Shown piece after piece: positions 1-10,200 of a stretch of 64,000 bases of DNA; the stretch's first letter is position 1, and every line of letters begins with the position of its first letter. Origin of the DNA: Haladaptatus salinisoli. Its GTDB lineage: Archaea; Halobacteriota; Halobacteria; Halobacteriales; Haladaptataceae. The translations under genes and the position numbers were made by a program. The stretch lies in the NCBI RefSeq assembly GCF_020614375.1, contig NZ_CP085327.1, positions 1,848,823 to 1,912,822 of the forward strand, given 5' to 3'. A model generated the notes under the pieces. The model saw only the letters and a list, made by a program, of their open reading frames with translations, was not told the DNA's origin and searched no databases.

Positions 1-453
<453 letters not shown>

Positions 454-481
454 ACGTTGACAACGACCTTCGTCCGGTTAA

Positions 482-505
482 GGCGTTCGCTATTCGACGA
501 ACGCC
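482..505. promoter_or_regulatory. Inverted repeat between divergent ArsA-operon and upp promoters
   Basis: GGCGTTCG at 482-489 and its exact complement CGAACGCC at 498-505 are separated by 8 bases. The repeat sits just upstream of the TATA-like element of the minus-strand operon and about 60 bases upstream of the upp TATA (cttatag, 566-572). A regulator-binding site for either promoter is possible; a simple hairpin is the alternative. Confidence 0.45.
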
Positions 506-596
506 GGCCGGCTGCGACCCGAAGCGGCGTGACACTCTCCACCGCGGGTTCCCTCGTATCGTTACCTTATAGCCCCCTCCCGCGCACGAATCGCGT

Positions 597-1274
597 ATGA
601 CCATCGAAAAACGCGGTGACGCCCACCTCATCACGCACGCCATGGCGAAAGACACCCTCTCGAAGATTCGGGACGAGCGGACGGAGCAGGTCGGGTTCCG
701 CAAGGGGCTGGTGAAACTCGGCCGCATCTGCGGCTACGAGATAATCGACGGCGCGATGGATACCGAGTACGTCTCCATCGACACGCCGCTGACCGAGACG
801 ACCGGCGAGCGCGTCAAAGGGCTGGACGACGTGGTTATCATCAACGTCCTCCGGGCCGCGACGCCGTTCGTGGAGGGTCTGCTGAAGGCGTTCCCCCGCG
901 CGAAGCAGGGCGTCATCAGCGCCGGGCGCGACGAGGAGGCGGGCATGGACGAGGCGGGCGAGTTCCCCATCACCATCGACTACGTGAAACTCCCCGAAAT
1001 CACCGAGAAGGACACTGTCATCGTCGCCGATCCGATGCTCGCCACCGGGAGCACGATGTGCGCCGTCCTGGAGGAGGTGCTCGGCGAGCAACCGAACCCG
1101 GAGAACCTCTTCGTCCTCTCCGCCGTGAGCGCCCCCGACGGCCTCCTCAACGTCCACGAGAAGTTTCCCGAGGCCGACCTGCTGACGGTGAGCATCGACG
1201 ACCACCTGAACGACGACGGTTTCATCGTGCCCGGCCTAGGCGACGCCGGCGACCGCGCGTTCCGCACGACCTGA
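597..1274 (+). CDS. upp: Uracil phosphoribosyltransferase
   Basis: Converts uracil and PRPP to UMP in pyrimidine salvage (cytoplasmic). The 225-residue length is normal for the family. The PRPP-binding loop DPMLATGS lies at residues 145-152, and the C-terminal uracil-binding region ends in [14 protein letters not shown], as in bacterial and archaeal Upp. A TATA-like cttatag at 566-572 lies about 28 bases before the ATG, so the mRNA is probably leaderless. It stands alone, with prs (the PRPP supplier) 5 kb downstream. Confidence 0.96.
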   Translation: MTIEKRGDAHLITHAMAKDTLSKIRDERTEQVGFRKGLVKLGRICGYEIIDGAMDTEYVSIDTPLTETTGERVKGLDDVVIINVLRAATPFVEGLLKAFPRAKQGVISAGRDEEAGMDEAGEFPITIDYVKLPEITEKDTVIVADPMLATGSTMCAVLEEVLGEQPNPENLFVLSAVSAPDGLLNVHEKFPEADLLTVSIDDHLNDDGFIVPGLGDAGDRAFRTT

Positions 1275-1395
1275 GGAACGCCGTCCGCGAACGTCCGCCG
1301 TCTTTAGGCCGACCGGCACGATTTCGAGGATAGCGGCGGGTCTTTTGAGATAATGGCTAAAACTGTTTTTCGAGTCGGGGACAGACACGGTACAA

Positions 1396-1677
1396 ATGGC
1401 AAAGTACGTTGCACTCGTCGACATCCGCGGACAGATACAGAACGTGCAGGAACTGGCGTCCGTCTGGGGCGATATCCGCATCGAGTTCGAGGAGTTCGGC
1501 GTCGATCTCGAGGGGAGTTACGCGGTGCTCGGCGAGTACGATTACCTGCTCATCTTCGACGCGCCGGACAGGGACACCGCGTTCAAGGCGGGCATCGCGG
1601 TCGAGAGTCACGGGATGGACATGCAGACGATGGAGATAATCCCGATAGACGACTTCGCCCAACTCGTCGAGGACTGA
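1396..1677 (+). CDS. GYD-domain protein
   Basis: A 93-residue protein of the GYD family (ferredoxin-like dimeric alpha-beta barrel). The N-terminal strand ([13 protein letters not shown]), the [12 protein letters not shown] segment at about residues 46-57 and the final [10 protein letters not shown] fit the family; the name motif is present as EYD. Biochemical function in archaea is unknown. It lies between upp and hisI on the same strand but with gaps of 121 and 95 bases, so it may be transcribed alone. Confidence 0.85.
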   Translation: MAKYVALVDIRGQIQNVQELASVWGDIRIEFEEFGVDLEGSYAVLGEYDYLLIFDAPDRDTAFKAGIAVESHGMDMQTMEIIPIDDFAQLVED

Positions 1678-1772
1678 TTCCGCCCGCGCTCGTCGCCGCC
1701 GCCGCGAGCGTCCGACCGAACCTCCCGTCCGGAGCGAAAAAGCCTATTTCGCCCACCACTCACGTTTCCACT

Positions 1773-2174
1773 ATGACGGAACCGTCCGACGTCGCCCTCG
1801 CCTTCGACGAGAACGAACTGCTTCCCGCCGTCGCGCAGGACGCCGACACCGGCGACGTGCTCATGCTGGCCTACGTCTCGCCCGAGGCGGTCGAACGGAC
1901 CCTCGACACCGGTTTCGCGCACTACTACTCCCGCAGTCGGGACGAACTTTGGCGGAAAGGCAACACTAGCGGTCACGTCCAGCGCGTCGACGAGGTTCGC
2001 GTCGACTGCGACGGCGACGCCCTCCTCTACCGCGTCGAACAGGAGGGCGGCGCCTGTCACACGGGCTACCGCTCCTGTTTCTACCGCAGACTCGACTCCC
2101 TGAGCGACGAGACGACCGCCGAAACCGAGGTCGTCGGCGAGCGAGCGTTCGACCCCGACGAAATCTACGAGTGA
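1773..2174 (+). CDS. hisI: Phosphoribosyl-AMP cyclohydrolase
   Basis: Third step of histidine biosynthesis: hydrolytic ring opening of 1-(5-phosphoribosyl)-AMP. The 133-residue protein carries the family motifs [18 protein letters not shown] (about 51-68), the metal-binding VDCDGDALL (about 77-85), and C95/H96 with C102 in [13 protein letters not shown]. The ATG at 1773 is chosen because the N terminus then matches the family; the frame stays open upstream but reads unlike protein. It ends two bases before the next gene, so the two may be co-transcribed. Confidence 0.95.
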   Translation: MTEPSDVALAFDENELLPAVAQDADTGDVLMLAYVSPEAVERTLDTGFAHYYSRSRDELWRKGNTSGHVQRVDEVRVDCDGDALLYRVEQEGGACHTGYRSCFYRRLDSLSDETTAETEVVGERAFDPDEIYE

Positions 2175-2175
2175 C

Positions 2176-3291
2176 ATGAACGACCCGCTCTCCACCCTCC
2201 GAAACGCGGACGAGGCCTGCCGAGAGGCCGAAGCCGCGGTCGCGGAGCACGGCGAAGAGCGAGTCGAAGCGGTCGCCGACGCCCGCGACCGCGCGACGGG
2301 CCTCCTCGACCGCTACGAGAGCAGAGCAACCGGTACCGGGGACTTTCAGGCGTTCGTGGAGTTCCAAGGCGCGTTCGCCGACTTCGTGGAGAACCTGCCT
2401 GACGATCTGCCGGAGCGCGAGGCGTTCGAACGCGCCGAGGCGGCCATCGACAAGCGTCGACTGGCAGAACGCGACTTCGAGAAGGCGCGCGCCGCGCTCG
2501 AACCCGCCGCCGAGGTCGCGGCCCTGCTGGACGAACGTCGCGCCGCCCACGAGCGATACCGCGACGCTCGTCACGCGGTCTCTCGGAAGCTCACCGAACT
2601 GGACGAGGAAATCGCCCACCTCGAACGACTCCGGGAACTCGGCGACGCCGATCTGGACGCCCCCACGGAGGAGATTCGCGAGCCCATCGAGACCGCCGAC
2701 GAGGCGGTCACCGACGCGTTCCGCGCGTTCAAACGCGAGGCCAGCGCCCGCGAGGTGGTCGCGTTTCTCGCGGCGACCGAACGGTATCCGCTGGTCGGCT
2801 TCGAGTCGCCGCCGGACGACCTCCGCGACCACCTGCGCGAGAGCGACGCCGGGACGAGATCGCTCCCCGACCTGCTGGAGTTCGCCCGCTACTCGCGGTC
2901 GAAACTCGACCACTACGTCCCCGACCCGGACGCGCTGAAACGGACCGTCGCCACGAACGAGACGTACCTCGAACGACTCGACGCCGACCCCCTCACGGTC
3001 GGCTGGCCGCCGCCGCCCGCCGACGAACTCCGGTGGTGGTGCGAGGAAGCGATTCGTGTCGCTGCTCGGTTCGCACCGCCCGAGGCGGTCGCGCGACTCC
3101 GCGAGGTGCAGCGACTCACCTACGACGGAACCCGATTCGACCGCCTGCGGACCGCCGCGCAGGCGCGCGCGGAGCTAACCGACGAGGAGCGCGACCGACT
3201 CGCTCGCGGAGCCGTCGACGACGAACTCGAGCGAGCGCGCGAACGAAGGACGGAACTCGCCGACGCGCTCTCCGACCGTCCGGAGCGCTAG
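2176..3291 (+). CDS. Haloarchaeal coiled-coil protein of unknown function
   Basis: A 371-residue soluble acidic protein, mostly helical, with long charged heptad-like stretches (about residues 10-170 and 320-370) and a Trp/Pro-rich patch GWPPPPADELRWWCEEA near residue 280. No catalytic motif is seen. From memory it resembles a halobacterial family of unknown function (DUF7118-like); this needs a search. It starts directly after hisI. Its stop codon overlaps that of glmM on the other strand in a shared CTAG at 3288-3291. Confidence 0.8.
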   Translation: MNDPLSTLRNADEACREAEAAVAEHGEERVEAVADARDRATGLLDRYESRATGTGDFQAFVEFQGAFADFVENLPDDLPEREAFERAEAAIDKRRLAERDFEKARAALEPAAEVAALLDERRAAHERYRDARHAVSRKLTELDEEIAHLERLRELGDADLDAPTEEIREPIETADEAVTDAFRAFKREASAREVVAFLAATERYPLVGFESPPDDLRDHLRESDAGTRSLPDLLEFARYSRSKLDHYVPDPDALKRTVATNETYLERLDADPLTVGWPPPPADELRWWCEEAIRVAARFAPPEAVARLREVQRLTYDGTRFDRLRTAAQARAELTDEERDRLARGAVDDELERARERRTELADALSDRPER

Positions 3292-4652
3292 GCGCTGGCT
3301 TTCGCGGTTCGGAGCGCGTCTTCTATCTCCGCCACCAGCTCTTCGGCCCGTTGGCGTTCGCGGGCCTCGGCGTAGATTCGGACCATCGGCTCCGTGCCGC
3401 TCGGTCGCGCGAGCACCCACGCGTCGCCGAAGTCCAGCCGATAGCCGTCCCGGGTGTTCAGCTCCGCCTTCGACTCGTTCGCCTTCCGCTCGGCGGCCGC
3501 GAGCAGCGCGTCGTGTTCGGCGTCCGTCGTGTACGGGACGTTCGTTCGAACGTTGTGGTAGCCGTCGTACGGCGCGACCACCTCGCTAGCGCGGCGTTCG
3601 GTCAGCAGTTCGAGGAACTTCGCGGCGGTGTACGCTCCGTCGCGCGTCAGCCGATAGTTCGGGAAGAAGATGCCGCCGTTGCCCTCTCCGGCGACGGGAA
3701 CCGCCACGTCTTGGTCATGTAGCTCTCGGATGCGGGTGATGATGTTCGTGCTTCCGATGGGCGTCAGTTCCAGCGTCGAACCCGTTTCGCGGGAGACGTC
3801 CACGAGACGCTGGGAGACGTTGATGGCGGAGACGACGGCGTCGCCCGGTTCGAGTTGCGCGGACGCGAGCGCGGCGAGCGTCGCGTCGCCCTCGATGTAC
3901 TCGCCGTTCTCGTCGTAGAAGATGGCGCGGTCCGCGTCACCGTCGTGAGCGATTCCCACGTCCGCGTCGCTCGCTTCGACCAATCGACCGAGGTCGTCTA
4001 GGTTCTCCGGAATCGGCTCGGGATTGCGGCCGGGAAAGTGGCCGTCCGGCTGGCTGTTGGCGGTGACGACCTCGCAGCCGAGTTTGCGGAAGAACTCGGG
4101 GGACGTGAGCGACCCGGCACCGTGTCCCGGGTCGAGCGCGACGGTGAGGTGCGCGTCGGCGATTCGCTCCCTATCGAGCGCGTCGAGCAACTGCGAGACG
4201 TACCACTCGCGGGCGTCCTCGATGTAGTCGCTGTGTCCCGTCTCGCTCCAGCGAACTTCGTCGAACGCCTCGGTCAGGAATTTCTCTTCGACGCGCTCCA
4301 AACTCCCGATGTCGAGTTCGATTCCGTCGTCGCCGATGAGCTTCACGCCGTTGTACTCCGGCGGGTTGTGGCTCGCGGTTATCATCAGCGCCGGAATCCC
4401 CTCGCGCTCGGCGTACGCCTGCGCGCCGGGCGTCGGCAGGACGCCGAGGCGGTCCACGTCCGCTCCGACGCTCGCTAGCCCGCTGGCGGCGGCGTCCGCG
4501 AGCATGTCGCCCGTGGCTCGCGTGTCTCGAGCGAGGGCGACTCGGTCGGAGCGCCAGACCGTCCCCGCCGCCTTCGCTATCTTGAGCACGAACTCGGGGG
4601 TGAGTTCGTCGTTCGCGACCCCCCGCGTTCCGCTCGAGCCGAACACCTTCAT
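3288..4652 (-). CDS. glmM: Phosphoglucosamine mutase (phosphohexomutase family)
   Basis: Interconverts glucosamine-6-P and glucosamine-1-P, feeding UDP-GlcNAc for glycans; phosphomannomutase/phosphoglucomutase activity is the alternative within this superfamily. The 454-residue protein has the phosphoserine loop TASHNPP (Ser94), the Mg-binding DGDADR at 237-242, the sugar-binding EGNGGIFF, and the C-terminal phosphate loop RPSGTEPMVRIYAE. The start at 4652 gives the standard KVFGSSGTRGVAND N terminus; the frame is open further upstream but that extension is not protein-like. Confidence 0.92.
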   Translation of the reverse strand: MKVFGSSGTRGVANDELTPEFVLKIAKAAGTVWRSDRVALARDTRATGDMLADAAASGLASVGADVDRLGVLPTPGAQAYAEREGIPALMITASHNPPEYNGVKLIGDDGIELDIGSLERVEEKFLTEAFDEVRWSETGHSDYIEDAREWYVSQLLDALDRERIADAHLTVALDPGHGAGSLTSPEFFRKLGCEVVTANSQPDGHFPGRNPEPIPENLDDLGRLVEASDADVGIAHDGDADRAIFYDENGEYIEGDATLAALASAQLEPGDAVVSAINVSQRLVDVSRETGSTLELTPIGSTNIITRIRELHDQDVAVPVAGEGNGGIFFPNYRLTRDGAYTAAKFLELLTERRASEVVAPYDGYHNVRTNVPYTTDAEHDALLAAAERKANESKAELNTRDGYRLDFGDAWVLARPSGTEPMVRIYAEARERQRAEELVAEIEDALRTAKASA

Positions 4653-4848
4653 GTGCGGGCGTGGGGTTTCCGCCTTCAAAGAGATTCCGAATACCGGTGC
4701 TGTTCCGCCTCTGTCGGTCGCGCCGCGGCCGCTTCGACCGGCGACGCCCGGCCGAGGACGGTGACCGACCGACCGCCGAGCGCGCCTCCGGCGACCGGTA
4801 CCGCCGCGAACCCGAACGCTTTCCCCGGTTCGAGTCCCTCGTTCGGGC

Positions 4849-5616
4849 ATGAGCAGCATCGACGAAAAGCGAGTTTACGGCGACCGGAAGGGGACGACCA
4901 CCGTCTACGTCGCCACGGAACTCGGCGTCGCCCGCGTCGAAGTCTCCGCGGACATCGTCGGCGAGTTCTCCATCGCCCACCGCTGCGTCGCCCGGGACGT
5001 CGCCGGAACGGACGGACGCATCGCGGTCGCCACCGACGAGGACGTTCTCGACCGCGAGTTCGCCCCGCTGGATTTCGGTTCCGCGGTCGCCGTCGGGTTC
5101 GACGGCGACGATTTAATCGCGGCTGGGCCGGACGGACGGCTCGCGCGCTACGACGACCGGTGGCGCGAACTGGCGTCGCTGGACGACGTGCGGGCTATCG
5201 ACGGAGACCTGGTAGCGACCGCCGACGGCGTCTACCGACTCTCGGGCGACGGCGTCCGACACGTCGGACTGGACGACGCCAGAGACGTCGCCACCGCCGG
5301 GGTTCCGCTCGCGGCGACCGCCGACGGACTGTACCGACTCGGCAACGGTTGGATGGACGCGGCGGCGGGGGACTTCCGAGTCGTGAGCGCGACGGACGAG
5401 AGGGCGTACGCCGCGACCGGCGACGCGTTCTTCGTCCGCGACGGTGACGAGTGGCGGGAAGCGTCGCTTCCGGTCGCCGAACCCGTCGTCGACGTCGCGT
5501 TCGGCGACGGCGTGTACGCCGCGACCGAGTCGGGTGCGTTTCTGGCGACGGTCGGCGACGGCTGGCGAAGTCGCCACCTCGGGCTGACCGGCGTGTCGGC
5601 GCTCGCGGTTCGCTAG
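4849..5616 (+). CDS. HVO_0234-family beta-propeller protein
   Basis: A 255-residue protein made of short repeats of the type ADGVYRL / ADGLYRL / YAATGDAFFVRDGDEW / YAATESGAFLATVGDGW, each a likely blade strand pair, so a beta-propeller fold is inferred. It matches what I recall of the halobacterial HVO_0234 family. No signal peptide is present, so it is probably cytoplasmic and may serve as a binding scaffold. The upstream 196 bases to glmM (divergent) contain no gene. Its stop overlaps the next gene's stop in CTAG at 5613-5616. Confidence 0.82.
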   Translation: MSSIDEKRVYGDRKGTTTVYVATELGVARVEVSADIVGEFSIAHRCVARDVAGTDGRIAVATDEDVLDREFAPLDFGSAVAVGFDGDDLIAAGPDGRLARYDDRWRELASLDDVRAIDGDLVATADGVYRLSGDGVRHVGLDDARDVATAGVPLAATADGLYRLGNGWMDAAAGDFRVVSATDERAYAATGDAFFVRDGDEWREASLPVAEPVVDVAFGDGVYAATESGAFLATVGDGWRSRHLGLTGVSALAVR

Positions 5617-6098
5617 TCCGCGTCGAGCGCGTACAGTCCGCGGTGCGCCTTCCGAACGAGGCCGAGGCGGACGAGGTCGCGGAGGCGGTCTTTCACGCAC
5701 TCCGGCGTCACGTCGAGTTCCTGCGCGAGGTAGGCGGGGGACGCCCGTCCCTCGACGAGGAGATTCAACACGCCCCGTTCGACCGGCGAGAACTCGTCGT
5801 CCTCGAACGGTACGTCCGCGAGGAGCGTCTCCGTCTGCCGGTACTTCGAGTCGTTTCCTTTCTCGCCGAGTCGGAGTTCGTAGAGACCGCGATAGGCTTT
5901 ACCGACGAGGCCGCGCTCGCGGAGCCCGTCCAACGTGATTCTGGCCGTTTCCGCTCCTATCGCTAGTTCGCTGGCGACGTACGCGGGGGTACACCGACCT
6001 TCGGCGAGCAGGTTCAAGATTCCCGTCTCGGCCGGCGTGAGGTCGTTTTCGTCTACCCCCGGCGGCGCGTCGATATCGAGCCGAGTTACCGAGACCAT
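5613..6098 (-). CDS. Tandem winged-helix transcriptional regulator
   Basis: A 161-residue protein built from two copies of one winged-helix domain: residues about 20-75 (LTPAETGILNLLAEGRCTPAYVASEL ... GLVGKAYRGLYEL) and about 103-158 (FSPVERGVLNLLVEGRASPAYLAQEL ... GLVRKAHRGLYAL). The copies align almost residue for residue, so this is an internal duplication giving a two-headed DNA-binding protein. No ligand domain is present. A 7-7-7 inverted repeat overlaps its own TATA region (6114-6134), suggesting autoregulation. Confidence 0.85.
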   Translation of the reverse strand: MVSVTRLDIDAPPGVDENDLTPAETGILNLLAEGRCTPAYVASELAIGAETARITLDGLRERGLVGKAYRGLYELRLGEKGNDSKYRQTETLLADVPFEDDEFSPVERGVLNLLVEGRASPAYLAQELDVTPECVKDRLRDLVRLGLVRKAHRGLYALDAD

Positions 6099-6113
6099 CG
6101 ACTGTCGTTACGA

Positions 6114-6134
6114 CATTATAACATAAATATAATG
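6114..6134 (-). promoter_or_regulatory. AT-rich inverted repeat over the promoter of the tandem wHTH gene
   Basis: CATTATA (6114-6120) and TATAATG (6128-6134) are perfect inverted arms around acataaa. The centre is about 26 bases from the ATG at 6098, exactly where the TATA box of a leaderless gene should be. The repeat therefore covers the core promoter and would suit repression by the gene's own two-headed product. Confidence 0.5.
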
Positions 6135-6383
6135 CTATTAGGCTGGCGTATAGAACCGTATTCGTCAGTCTGTGTACGTTTGTCTGGGTCGGCATCGCGC
6201 TTCGGTTCTTTCGGAACGGTTCCACGTACGACGATGGAATCTAGTGATAGCACCAAGGCCGAGTCGGACGAGGGGAATCCGCGTCGAGACGTCGCGAAAC
6301 GTGGAACGTCGGCGTCGTCCTCGGACTCACCGACGCATCGCCGAGTGAAAACGGGTTTAACCCGTGCTACCCAGTTTTTTCGT

Positions 6384-7259
6384 ATGATACTCAGTGGGTC
6401 CGCCTCGCAGTCCGTGGCGACCGCGCTCGCCGACGAGCTGGACGAACCGCTCGCACCCGTGGAGTACCGGACGTTTCCGGACGGGGAACTGCTCGCGAGC
6501 GCGCCGGGATTCGAGAACGACCGCGCCGTCGTCGTCGCTTCGACCGTCTCCAGCGACGCGCACCTCGAACTCCTCCAGTTGCAGGACGCCGCCCGCGAGT
6601 GGGGTGCCGAGGAGGTGACGACGGTGCTCCCGTACATGGGCTATGCCCGGCAGGACAAACCGCTCGCACCCGGGCAGGCGAAGGAGGGCTCCGCGCCGGG
6701 CTACCCCGTCTCCGCCCGCGCGGTCGCTCGTGCCATCAGCACCGGCACCGACCGCGTGCTCACGGTCAACCCCCACGAGGACGCGGTCTGCGATTTCTTC
6801 GACGTGCCCGCCGAACCGGTGGACGCCGCCGGTCGACTCGCCGACCCGCTTCCGGACGACCTGATCGACCCCGTCTTCCTCTCGCCGGACGACGGCGCGC
6901 TCGTCATCGCCGAGACGGTGCGCGACGCCTACGGTCGCGGCGCGACCGACTACTTCGAGAAGAAGCGCCTCTCGGGAACGGAGGTCGAGGTGACGCCCAG
7001 CGACACCGACGTGACCGGCCGCGACGTGGTCGTCACCGACGATATCATCGCCACCGGCTCGACGATGAGCGAGGCCGTCTCCCTCCTCCAGCAGCGCGAC
7101 GTCGGCCGCGTGTTCGTCACCTGCGTCCACCCGATGCTCGCGCGAAACGCCCGGACGAAACTCGCGCGGGCCGGCGTCGAGGCGGTGTACGGCACCGACA
7201 CCGTCGAGCGGGCGGTGAGTCGGGTGTCGGTCGCGCCGGCGGTCGCGAACGCGCTGTAA
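6384..7259 (+). CDS. prs: Ribose-phosphate pyrophosphokinase (PRPP synthetase)
   Basis: Makes PRPP from ribose-5-phosphate and ATP for nucleotide, His and Trp synthesis. At 291 residues it is slightly short, as in archaeal class III-like enzymes. Visible motifs are FPDGE (31-35), YARQDKP (87-93), the catalytic His131 in NPHED, and the PRPP loop VTDDIIATGST (217-227). The ATG at 6384 is chosen because the protein then starts MILSGSASQ as in archaeal homologues; the frame is open upstream but low in protein character. Confidence 0.95.
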   Translation: MILSGSASQSVATALADELDEPLAPVEYRTFPDGELLASAPGFENDRAVVVASTVSSDAHLELLQLQDAAREWGAEEVTTVLPYMGYARQDKPLAPGQAKEGSAPGYPVSARAVARAISTGTDRVLTVNPHEDAVCDFFDVPAEPVDAAGRLADPLPDDLIDPVFLSPDDGALVIAETVRDAYGRGATDYFEKKRLSGTEVEVTPSDTDVTGRDVVVTDDIIATGSTMSEAVSLLQQRDVGRVFVTCVHPMLARNARTKLARAGVEAVYGTDTVERAVSRVSVAPAVANAL

Positions 7260-7283
7260 CGCGAAGCCGACGAAAAAGGAGTT

Positions 7284-10200
7284 TTACGCCTGCGCTTCCG
7301 CCAGCGGCGAGATAGCGACCGTCATCTCGACGCCCTCCACGTCCCACTCCTTGCGATACCCGTCCTCGACCGGACCGACGCTCTCGGCGCGAACCTCCTC
7401 CTTCACGAGTTCCACGTGACGCTCGACGAGGTCGGCCACGCGGTCGTCGTGTACGTCGAGTTCGAGGCGGATGCCCTCCTCGATGTCGAGGTCTAGGTCC
7501 TTGCGCATCTCCTGCACGCGGCGGATGACCTCCCGGGCGTAGCCCTCGCTCTCGATGTCCTCCGTGAGCGTGGTATCGACGTAGACGACGCCGAGTTCGT
7601 CGCCGTTCACGTCGAACGTTGCGCCCGTCACGTCGTCCGGCGTCCGCGTGACGAACTCGACCATCTCGTCGTCCAACTCGACGTCCTCGCCGAGGGCGTC
7701 CTCGACCGCGCCTTCGAGCGCGGCCAAGGTCGGTTCCGTCACGCGGGCGTCGTTGAGCGCGTTCATCACCCGTCCGGCGTCGTCGCCGAAGGTCGGACCG
7801 AGCACGCTCATGTCCGCCTCGGCGCTGTAGGCGAGTTCGCCCCACTCCTCATCGGGGGCGACGAGTTCGACCTCGCGGGCGTTCAGGCGGTCCGTCAGCA
7901 GGTCGCCGTGGTTCTCGACCGCGCGGACGACGCGGTCGTCGTTCGCGTCCACGACGATTCGAGAGACGGGCCAGCGAAGCTTTCGTTCCGCCTGCTGGCG
8001 GGCGTTCGCGCCCGACTCCTCGACGGCGCGGAGCACCGACACGTCGGCTTCGAGTTCGTCGTCGCGCCAGAACTCGTCCGTCTCCGGCCAGTCGAGCATG
8101 TGGACGCTGTCCGCGCCGGCGTCGCCCGTGAGGTTCTGGTATATCTCCTCGCTGACGAACGGGGCGAAGGGAGCGAGCAGGGCGACCACCCGCCGCAGGA
8201 CGTGGTAGAACGTCGCGTAGGCGGCCCGCTTGCTCGCGCTGTCCTCCTCCTCCCACATGCGCTCGCGGACGACCTGGATGTAGAACCGGGAGACGTCCTC
8301 TACCACGAAGTCGATGAGCGCCCGAAGCGCCCGGTCCTGGCGGAAGTCGTCCCACTGCTCGGTCATCTCGGCCGTCACCGTCTGCAGGCGCGAGAGCAGC
8401 CACTCGTCCACGAGTTCGAGGTCGGCGTCCTTCACGTCGACCGCGTCCGGGTCGAACTCGTCCAACCGCATGTACGGCAGGGGGAACCGGAACACGTTCC
8501 AGAGGATGTTCAGGCTCCGTTGCATGTTCTGCATCTCGTCCCACGAGAAGCGCATGTCCTCGCCCTGCGGATTCTGCGAGAGGAGGAACAGGCGCATCGG
8601 GTCCGCGCCGTGGCGCTCGATGGCCTCCTCCGGCGAGACGATGTTCCCGATGGATTTGGACATCTTCCGCCCGTCCTCGGCGAGCGCCCAACCGTGCATC
8701 AGCACCTCGTCGTAGGGGACCTCGCCGAGCGCGGCGGTGCCCATGCCGAGCTGCGACCAGAACCAGCCGCGAGTCTGGTCGTGGGCCTCCATGATGAGGT
8801 CGGCGGGCCACAGCTCCTCGAAGTCCTCCTCCTCGCTCGGGTAGTCGAGGGTGCCCCACGAGGCGACCGAGGAGTCCAGCCACACGTCGAACACGTCGGG
8901 AACGCGGGTGTAGGTCGTCCCGTCCTTCGTGATGGTCAACTCGTCCACCGTCGGGCGGTGGAGGTCGACCTCCTCCGGGTTCACGTCCTGGTCGACCGCC
9001 TCCGCGAGCTCCTCGCGGGTGCCGACGACCACCACGTCGTCCATGTCGCCGTCCCAGTCCTCCGGCGTCCAGATGGGGATGGGGACGCCCCAGTAGCGCT
9101 GGCGCGAGACGTTCCAGTCCGGCGAGTTCTCCACGAAGTTGTAGAATCGCTCGTCGCGGGCCTCCTGCGGGTGCCACTCGCTGTCCTCGATGTTGTCGAG
9201 GAGTTCGTCCTTGATGTCGGTGACCGTGATGAACCACTGGTCGGTGACGATCTGGAGGACGCCCGTGTCACAGCGCCAGCAGTGGCCGTAGCTGTGGACG
9301 ACGGTGCCCGACGAGAGGAGGTGACCGTTCGCGTCGAGGTCGGCCGTGATGTCCTCGTCTGCGTCCTTGACGAACTCCCCGGCGTACTTGCCGGCCTCCT
9401 CGCGGTAGACGCCGTCGCCGCCGACGGGACAGAAGATGTCGAGGCCGAGTTCCGTTCCGCGCTCGAAGTCCTCCTCGCCGTGGCCGGGCGCGGAGTGGAC
9501 GAGTCCCGTCCGGTCGGCTTCGACGTAGTCCGCGGTGTACACCTGCAGCGCCCCCTCGCCCGCCGGGTGTTCCGGTACTTCCTCGGCCAGCGGGTGTTCG
9601 TACTCCCAGCCGACCATCCCCTCGCCGGTGACCTCGTCGACGACCTCGTAATCCTCGTAGCGGCCTTCCTTCAGGACCTCCTCGACGGTCGGCTCTGCGA
9701 CGTACAGGACTTCGCTCTCGCCCTCTTTTTCCGCCTTTACCCCGAGGTAGGTCATCTCGCCGTCCACCGCGACGAAGGTGTTCGCCGGGATGGTCCACGG
9801 CGTGGTCGTCCAGACGACGAGGTTCCCGTCGCGCCCCTTCAGCGGGAACTTCACGTAGATGGACGGGTCCTCCACGTCCTCGTACTCCACCTCGTTGTTG
9901 GCGATGGCGGTTTCGCAGCGCGGGCACTGACTGATGGAGCGCATCCCCTGCTCCACGAGACCGCGCTCGTAGGCGCGCTGGAACCCCCACCACGCCGCCT
10001 CCATGTACTCGGGGTTCACCGTCTTGTAGGGGTCGTCCCAGTCCATCCAGACGCCGAAGGACTTGAAGTCCTCGTCCATCGCGGCGAGTTGGTCTTCGGC
10101 GAACTCCTTGCACTCCCGGATGAAGTTCTCCATCCCGAACTCCTCGATGTCCTTCTTGTTCTCGAAGCCCATCCGCTCCTCGACCTTCGTCTCGATGGGC

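Noticed and set aside
1353..1772. N-terminal extension of HisI
   Set aside because: The extra residues overlap the GYD gene in another frame and do not resemble any HisI N terminus.
4823..4850. tRNA-like T-loop sequence (ggttcgagtcc)
   Set aside because: The flanking bases do not pair as a T-stem and no other arms can be built, so it is not a tRNA.
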